Shown here in pieces: positions 29,519 through 33,931 of a stretch of 33,931 nt of DNA. Made by a program: the position numbers and the translations under genes. The stretch spans positions 1-33,931 of IMG/VR virus record IMGVR_UViG_3300032820_000054; one strand, given 5' to 3'. Under the pieces are notes generated by a model. The model worked only from the letters and a program-made list of their open reading frames with translations, was not told the DNA's origin and made no database searches. The DNA is from a virus. Position 1 is the stretch's first letter. Each line of letters starts with the position of its first letter.

Positions 29519-30826
29519 TTATACGATCCTCCAACCGTAGGTTGCGTCGCTGTAGACGAGATAAAATGAACTGTTGTTGACGTTCGCTACTAGATCGGTT
29601 GTACCCCCCATCATGGTTGATGAGTTACGTGCTACCGTCAGATTGTTTGTGGCCCACGAACCGCCTACGTCGTTGATCTGTACCCATTGACCGATTGTCG
29701 GGGATGCTGGGAGAGTGAGCGTCCATGCTCCACCTGATGTGTTTGCGAATATCCTGTCGTGGACTGCGGCTGTGTAGTTAGCCGTTTTAATTGTCCATGT
29801 TTGCTGAGTCGCGTTTACCTCACCCCACGATGTGACTGAGCCGTCTGTTGTCAGGTACTTGCCAGCATTGCCTGTCTGCGAGGCTATATTTGCGCCTACT
29901 GCCAGCGTGTCGTAGTTGGCTGAGTCGGAAGCGAATGTTCCAGATGTGTGATCGGCAGTGACGATGTATGAGGATACGTCATTAAGGAAGACATCTCCGA
30001 CTTTATAGGCGGTTGCTGTCGCCCAAGTGCCTTTCCACTCGATGCCTCCAGTGAATTTCTGCCAGTTGGAATTACTCAAGTCGGTTGCGAAGGTTCCCGA
30101 GGAATGTGACAAGAGAGCGCGGTAGGTGTTACCGCCGTACTGTATGAGGTCGTTTACTTCGTAAGCGGTCGAGGTAGCCCAGTTGCCTCTTGGCTTAATG
30201 CTCGGAACGAAGAGTGACCAGTTTGATGTGTCAGTCGGCAGGTTGCCTGTAGTGTTGGCGATAGCTTGGTAAATGTTGCCGCCATACGCGACTAGGTTTC
30301 CTGGGACGTAAGCAGTTGCCGCATTATAGATCGCAGACGCTGAAATTCCTTCGACGAACTTGTCCCAAAATACTGTATCGGTGGGCAGGTTGCCCGTCGT
30401 ATCCTGTTTAGCGATATAGACCTGTGGGCCATAGGTGACAACGTCGTTTTTCTGGTATCCCGTCGCATTGTTGTATGCACTTTCGTATTGTATTCCATCA
30501 GCAAAAACCGACCAGTAGGTGCTGTTGGGGGGAGTGTTGCCTTGTGTGGACTGCACTGCAACGTAAACACGGCCGCCATGAGACACACCATCCCCTGCCT
30601 GGTAGGTCGTGTTTGCGTCGTAAACACCGTCGAAGGAAAATCCTTCAACCATTTTCGCCCAGTACGTCGTATCCGTAGGAACGTTTCCTGTGGTCTTGAG
30701 GCCATAAATATAAACGAAAACATTACCGCCGTAGCGAACGATGTCGTTGCTTTCATATTCTGTCGCGGCGTTGTAGTCGCCGGTCCAGTAGAAGCGGAGC
30801 TTCCCTAAATCCATTATCGTACTCAT
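29519..30826 (-). CDS. Fibre protein with six CBM5/12-like repeats, 435 aa
   Basis: The protein has 435 residues. Six tandem repeats of about 49 residues span residues 14-311 (approximately 14-62, 63-111, 112-161, 162-210, 211-261, 262-311). Each has the pattern Y/W-x-A-x-T-x-Y, then a hydrophobic-Y-G-G-x-x-Y strand, then TTGNxPTDTxxW, which resembles the small carbohydrate-binding modules (CBM5/12, chitin-binding type) of chitinases. The last repeat is degenerate: its final Trp is replaced. The remainder (about 330-435) is a beta domain (WTLTLPASPTIGQWVQINDV; SSFYLVYSDATYGWRIV) of the sort that ends many fibre proteins. It probably binds surface glycans. The ATG overlaps the preceding stop (ATGA). 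Confidence 0.78.
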   Translation of the reverse strand: MSTIMDLGKLRFYWTGDYNAATEYESNDIVRYGGNVFVYIYGLKTTGNVPTDTTYWAKMVEGFSFDGVYDANTTYQAGDGVSHGGRVYVAVQSTQGNTPPNSTYWSVFADGIQYESAYNNATGYQKNDVVTYGPQVYIAKQDTTGNLPTDTVFWDKFVEGISASAIYNAATAYVPGNLVAYGGNIYQAIANTTGNLPTDTSNWSLFVPSIKPRGNWATSTAYEVNDLIQYGGNTYRALLSHSSGTFATDLSNSNWQKFTGGIEWKGTWATATAYKVGDVFLNDVSSYIVTADHTSGTFASDSANYDTLAVGANIASQTGNAGKYLTTDGSVTSWGEVNATQQTWTIKTANYTAAVHDRIFANTSGGAWTLTLPASPTIGQWVQINDVGGSWATNNLTVARNSSTMMGGTTDLVANVNNSSFYLVYSDATYGWRIV

Positions 30827-31068
30827 AGTATCTCCATCGTAAGGTGGCCTTTGTTACCCCATGTGAAATTCAAAGTGTCTTCAGTCCAAATCCAGTGGCG
30901 GTAATCGGATGGACCTGATTGATTGTCGGGATCAGGTATTGTGATCAACGAACCGTCATTTATTTTCTCGACGTTAAGATCGCCGTTGCCGTCGAGTTTG
31001 AAGCCATAGAAAGTAAGATCGGCATAGTCATTGTTCGGCGGTGCCGTGTTCATTGTTATCGTAGCCAT
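30823..31068 (-). CDS. Small virion-like protein, 81 aa
   Basis: The protein has 81 residues, with acidic and aromatic character: MATITMNTAPPNNDYADLTF, then YGFKLDGNGDLNVEKINDGS, PDPDNQSGPSDYRHWIWTED and a C-terminal LNFTWGNKGHLTMEIL. It looks like a compact beta protein. No family recognised. It starts by overlapping the stop of the 110-aa gene (TGATG) and overlaps the repeat-fibre gene (ATGA), so it is co-translated with fibre components and may be a fibre joint or decoration. Confidence 0.63.
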   Translation of the reverse strand: MATITMNTAPPNNDYADLTFYGFKLDGNGDLNVEKINDGSLITIPDPDNQSGPSDYRHWIWTEDTLNFTWGNKGHLTMEIL

Positions 31069-31400
31069 CAGTCGACGTCCTCAAGTACGGATAGGACGCA
31101 GTCGAGGCCATTGGCTACCTTGCCCGTTATGTTAATTTTGTCACCAGCTTCCATAACTAATTTCTTACCAGCCAAAAAGTCGGTCGTCGTCCCACCTTTT
31201 ATTTTTGTGGAAAGTGCCAGATGTATCTCTGTGGCATCGGCTTTAACGAGTTTGACCTCGGCTGGAAGATTGCCCTTTGTGATGTTGGCAATAGAACAAC
31301 CAATGATGATTGACTTTTTAGCGGCTGGAACTGTGTATACGTCCGTTGCGCTGTCGCCAATGTTGTTCGAGATAATGGATTTGAATTGGTAAAGTGCCAT
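31068..31400 (-). CDS. Small structural protein, VYTVPA family type, 110 aa
   Basis: The protein has 110 residues, predicted all-beta. The pattern VYTVPAAKKSIIIGCSIANI (21-40), then GNLPAEVKLVKADATEIHLA, KLVMEAGDKINITGK and DCVLSVLEDVD is one I know from many aquatic phage genomes, where it marks a small virion or tail-associated protein. It has a single jelly-roll-like fold by pattern. It sits between two fibre genes with short junctions (4 bases after the 462-aa gene; TGATG with the 81-aa gene). An accessory fibre or baseplate role is likely but not shown. Confidence 0.68.
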   Translation of the reverse strand: MALYQFKSIISNNIGDSATDVYTVPAAKKSIIIGCSIANITKGNLPAEVKLVKADATEIHLALSTKIKGGTTTDFLAGKKLVMEAGDKINITGKVANGLDCVLSVLEDVD

Positions 31401-31404
31401 TTGT

Positions 31405-32793
31405 CTATCCTAATGCTACAGCCATTGCTACTGCACGGCTGTCTATAAATACTGTGTCACTGCCCTCTTGCGTTCTGACCTTGGCTCCCCCCAATCCCTG
31501 GAAGGAAAGCGTGTCGGAACTGCCGTCAGCTACGACATCGTTTGCATCGCCAGTGGTGCGCTCATCCCCTTGGATGACGGTAAACGCCTGTCCTACAGAT
31601 GCGGCTTGTGCTGCATAATGCTTGGCCGAATATTCCGTGTTGCCGTCACTGTCTGTGAATTGCTGATTAATAGTATGCGTTGCATATTTCTTTGCGTCGT
31701 CCGCATTATCGGATGCTCCCTGCACGGCACCCATATTGCTGTTGACATTTGTGACTGCCCCCATATTGGTAGAAACATTATTGATAGCGTTGATGTTTAC
31801 CGTCAGTGAAACAGTGTTGATGTTTGCTATGTACTGGGCTGTTGTATTTATGTCAGCGATATTAGTGTCGACGACTATGATTTCTGGGAGCGCGGCCTTA
31901 ACATCTGTGATGGCTGTTAGGTTTGCTGGAACTGCAAGCGTCGTAACGTCATCAATAGCAGGGGCTACAGTTGTTGCCGTTGTTGTTATGTCCGCTGAAA
32001 TCTGCGCCAGATTGTCAATGTGGTGCGGTTTGACCGTGATAGAGGCTCCAGCCCCTGACGTACCAACGCAGTAATAATGGAACGAGTTGTCTGGGGTGCT
32101 GTCGTTGATCAGGATCGAAACTTTTGCGCCAGATGTTCCAGGTGTCCCTGTACGGGTCACGTTGCCTGTAAATTCTGATCCACCTCCATGTGTGCCGTCC
32201 GACGTTGAACTGAAGGCCAGTACGTTGCCAGCGTTTGAATTGTCTGAAACGTCGAACTCGTAGGTGAACGCTTTCAGCATTGTAAGAGGCTTATTGGCAG
32301 TGCTTTCGATTACGAAGTTGCCTGACGCAAAGGTGAGGGCAATGTTTACTGTGCCTTCAAGCTGTGCGGCTACAGCGTTGATCGATGTAACGGAGTTGGC
32401 TACAGCGAGTACGTCATCTAGGTTTGCGGTGATCGGAGCGACAGTGGTCGCGGCAGTTTCAGCGGCAGTCTTTGCGGCTTCGGCGGCGTTCTTGTAAGCA
32501 AGTGCGTCGGCTACGTATTGTGCGAAGTCGGTAAACGTTATTGTTACCCAGCCTGTGTTGTTGTTGGTGAATGAGCCAACGCGGACTTGGAACATGCCAG
32601 GGTTCGCTGGGTCTTCTCTAAATTCAAACAGGTCGGATCGATAGTCACCGTTCGCATCAAAGATGTCTGCCATCAGATCGCCAAGGGTACGGCCCCCCAT
32701 CTCCGCATCTTCAAGATACGTATCTAGGATTATCTCCCCGTTTACGGAGGAGTTAAATCTAAGCTGATCGCCAGTGGGGCGAGTGATTGGCAT
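31405..32793 (-). CDS. Tail fibre protein with anchor and cupredoxin-like domains, 462 aa
   Basis: The protein has 462 residues. Residues 36-86 (TLGDLMADIFDANGDYRSDL to RVGSFTNNNTGWVTIT) are homologous to residues 38-84 of the 520-aa fibre protein. An Ala-rich coiled coil follows (95-120, AYKNAAEAAKTAAETAATT). Residues about 164-254 resemble the cupredoxin-like domain common in marine phage fibres (LAFSSTSDGTHGGGSEF; GTPGTSGAKVSILI; SFHYYCVGTSGAGA), but the usual C-x-x-H-x-x-M copper site is not intact: only the Cys (C242) remains. The second half has repeated NINT, NVST and NMGAV units, typical of shaft regions, and a C-terminal TGDANDVVADGSSDTLSFQG. The start overlaps the previous stop (TGATG). 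It is probably the proximal fibre. Confidence 0.78.
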   Translation of the reverse strand: MPITRPTGDQLRFNSSVNGEIILDTYLEDAEMGGRTLGDLMADIFDANGDYRSDLFEFREDPANPGMFQVRVGSFTNNNTGWVTITFTDFAQYVADALAYKNAAEAAKTAAETAATTVAPITANLDDVLAVANSVTSINAVAAQLEGTVNIALTFASGNFVIESTANKPLTMLKAFTYEFDVSDNSNAGNVLAFSSTSDGTHGGGSEFTGNVTRTGTPGTSGAKVSILINDSTPDNSFHYYCVGTSGAGASITVKPHHIDNLAQISADITTTATTVAPAIDDVTTLAVPANLTAITDVKAALPEIIVVDTNIADINTTAQYIANINTVSLTVNINAINNVSTNMGAVTNVNSNMGAVQGASDNADDAKKYATHTINQQFTDSDGNTEYSAKHYAAQAASVGQAFTVIQGDERTTGDANDVVADGSSDTLSFQGLGGAKVRTQEGSDTVFIDSRAVAMAVALG

Positions 32794-33059
32794 CAGTTAT
32801 CCCCGTTAATGTGGTCGATGAGTTGTTTGAGCATGGCGCGAGACTTGGGCTGTAGCTCCAGTATCTGTTCCATGTTCTTAATGCGTGCTTCCATGTTGCA
32901 TAGACGCTCTTTTGTCTCGGCCTCTACCTTGGCGTTGTACTTCTCGCTGGATACGATGGCGTTGTTCATGTCGCGCAACGGGTCTTCCAGCTTGGCGTCA
33001 ATGTACTCCCTCATGCGAGGTGGAATTGTAGAGGCGAATGATTTTGCTTTCTCACTCAT
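32793..33059 (-). CDS. Small coiled-coil hypothetical protein, 88 aa
   Basis: The protein has 88 residues and is highly charged and helical: SEKAKSFASTIPPRMREYID at the start, then VEAETKERLCNMEARIKNME, QILELQPKSRAMLKQLIDHI, with heptad-like hydrophobics, ending NGDN. No family recognised. It is joined to the portal gene by an ATGA overlap and to the 462-aa fibre gene by TGATG, so it is made together with both. A role in portal assembly or fibre attachment is possible. Confidence 0.64.
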   Translation of the reverse strand: MSEKAKSFASTIPPRMREYIDAKLEDPLRDMNNAIVSSEKYNAKVEAETKERLCNMEARIKNMEQILELQPKSRAMLKQLIDHINGDN

Positions 33060-33931
33060 TGCTGGCTCCTCATAGGTATAATGTTTCCGCGCTCTACTTC
33101 TCTGTCGATCTGCTCTTGCGGCTGGACGGACGCGCCTCTGGCTTTTTCCATCAGTTCCATTTGCTGGGAGGGAGACGGTCCTTCGCGCTGGAGTTGTTCT
33201 GGTGGGATGCGAAACCTGTCGATGTCGGATATGCCCATGCTTCTGACGGCTTCGAGAGTCATTGCTTTGAGGTCTAGCTCCATGCCAAGACCGCTTTGGC
33301 TGGCTACTTGAACAGCGTTAAGCCACGATTGAGGGGAGCGGCTAGGCTCGATTGGCAGGGTGCCATCGACTACAAGGTATTCGATGTCGCCTTGTAGGGC
33401 GGCACTGTCATAATCGAGATAGCCGTCAGTGATCATAGGACGCAGTGTTTCGTTTACTGTGTCAGCCGCCATGCGGATTGAACCATTGTAGGCGAGGCTG
33501 TCCTGTATGTTTTCAATGGACATACGGACCAGAGGGCGTATCGATGTAGCAGATATGATGCGTGATAGGACGCCAAGGCGCTGTGATCCTAGCTGGGTCA
33601 GACGCTGTACTTCGTATGCAGTTGTGCGGTCTGAGCCAGGAGTAGGCATACCTTGCTGTGCGTCGGAAGCGGCTGAAAGCCGTTGCTTCATTTCGGACAA
33701 GGCTCCAATATCGGACCAGTGACCGCGAGTGATGTCTGGTACGTTAGCTATGAAGACCCCATCTCCTGGGTTTTGACCGGGCAAAGAGCGTATGATGCCC
33801 CACGGGTTCCTGTCGATGAGGTCGGAAACGGCTACCTTGGTAGGATCAACGAAGATGAGGTTGTTCATTGCCGCCTGTACGTTGTCAATGCGAGAACGCA
33901 ACAGCCATGTCGCAATGTCATGCAGGGGTAA
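33056..33931 (-). CDS. Portal protein, C-terminal part (5' end beyond the window)
   Basis: The reading frame is open to the window edge at 33931, so the gene continues upstream; a TTG at 33901 is not its true start. The visible 292 residues begin LPLHDIATWLLRSRIDNVQA, then FVDPTKVAVSDLIDRNPWGI and IIRSLPGQNPGDGVFIANVP, a helical stretch with TAYEVQRLTQLGSQRLGVLS, and a Gln/Glu/Pro-rich C-terminus (PSPSQQMELMEKARGASVQP). The run WLLRSRIDNVQAAMNN followed by NPWGIIR, and TAYEVQ ahead of the long helix, match the clip, wing and stem parts of podovirus portal proteins, the dodecameric DNA channel of the head. It precedes the fibre and scaffold genes in transcription. Terminase genes are probably just outside the window. 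Confidence 0.78.
   Translation of the reverse strand, partial: LPLHDIATWLLRSRIDNVQAAMNNLIFVDPTKVAVSDLIDRNPWGIIRSLPGQNPGDGVFIANVPDITRGHWSDIGALSEMKQRLSAASDAQQGMPTPGSDRTTAYEVQRLTQLGSQRLGVLSRIISATSIRPLVRMSIENIQDSLAYNGSIRMAADTVNETLRPMITDGYLDYDSAALQGDIEYLVVDGTLPIEPSRSPQSWLNAVQVASQSGLGMELDLKAMTLEAVRSMGISDIDRFRIPPEQLQREGPSPSQQMELMEKARGASVQPQEQIDREVERGNIIPMRSQQ

Noticed and set aside
31068-31400. GGGACGAC at about 31187-31194 as a further copy of the late element
   Set aside because: It lacks the preceding W-A and is explained by the Gly-Thr-Thr-Thr-Asp codons of the 110-aa gene.
33056-33901. Complete 281-aa gene starting at TTG 33901
   Set aside because: The frame stays open to the window edge with portal-like residues before the TTG, so the gene is truncated by the window.
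1-33931. CRISPR arrays, tRNA genes, insertion sequences or integrase attachment sites
   Set aside because: I saw no regularly spaced direct repeats, cloverleaf-like segments with a CCA end, transposase motifs or integrase. Reading by eye could miss a diverged tRNA; tRNAscan-SE would settle it.

Overview
This window reads as about 34 kb of a tailed, podovirus-like bacteriophage genome. The evidence is the gene set: a portal fragment, scaffold, major capsid protein, head-tail adaptor, nozzle-like protein, tail fibres, a graded series of internal virion proteins ending in one of 3111 residues, and a lysis cassette. There are no host housekeeping genes, rRNAs or insertion sequences, and I saw no tRNA. 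Sequence style (cupredoxin-like and carbohydrate-binding-module-like fibre domains, an SU10-type capsid, a giant 'polyvalent' ejection protein) resembles phages of aquatic bacteria, probably Alphaproteobacteria. The host assignment is inference and cannot be read from the sequence.

Layout. Positions 1-1167 carry five small plus-strand genes, apparently the end of an early/metabolic operon; one is a dATP/dGTP diphosphohydrolase-type (DUF5664) protein. At 1167/1168 the strand switches with no spacer. Everything from there to the right edge is one long minus-strand late block, read from high to low coordinates. In transcription order it holds: portal (5' end outside the window); a tail-fibre/receptor-binding cassette (33.1-26.4 kb); two small unknowns; scaffold; a basic protein; a DUF7220 membrane protein; major capsid protein with a strong terminator behind it; a 21-codon ORF; a single-span membrane protein; a mini-MscS-like protein; an unknown; head-tail adaptor; nozzle; a second fibre; two proteins sharing a GRFGDT module; two internal virion proteins (442 and 829 aa); the 3111-aa protein; and the lysis genes (small membrane protein, M15 peptidase, holin-like protein). 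Many late genes overlap by ATGA, GTGA, TGATG or TAATG junctions, so they are translationally coupled.

How it fits together. Portal, scaffold and capsid build the head. Adaptor and nozzle close it. The 462- and 520-aa fibre proteins share an N-terminal domain and may dock at the same site, while the CBM-like repeat protein and two divergent tandem paralogues (474 and 473 aa) probably set host recognition. The 442-, 829- and 3111-aa proteins are likely ejected; the largest carries a zincin motif (HELFH) and an ADP-ribosyltransferase-like region (H-Y-E), so it may act inside the host.

Most unusual signal: a 10-base element, WAGGGACGAC, occurs five times. All copies are on the minus strand and each lies 51-165 bp upstream of a late gene (internal giant protein, fibre, post-capsid gene, capsid, scaffold), with a sixth near-copy before the lysis cassette. 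In three cases a hairpin follows or overlaps it. It looks like an undescribed late-transcription or RNA-processing signal. I saw no copy on the plus strand.
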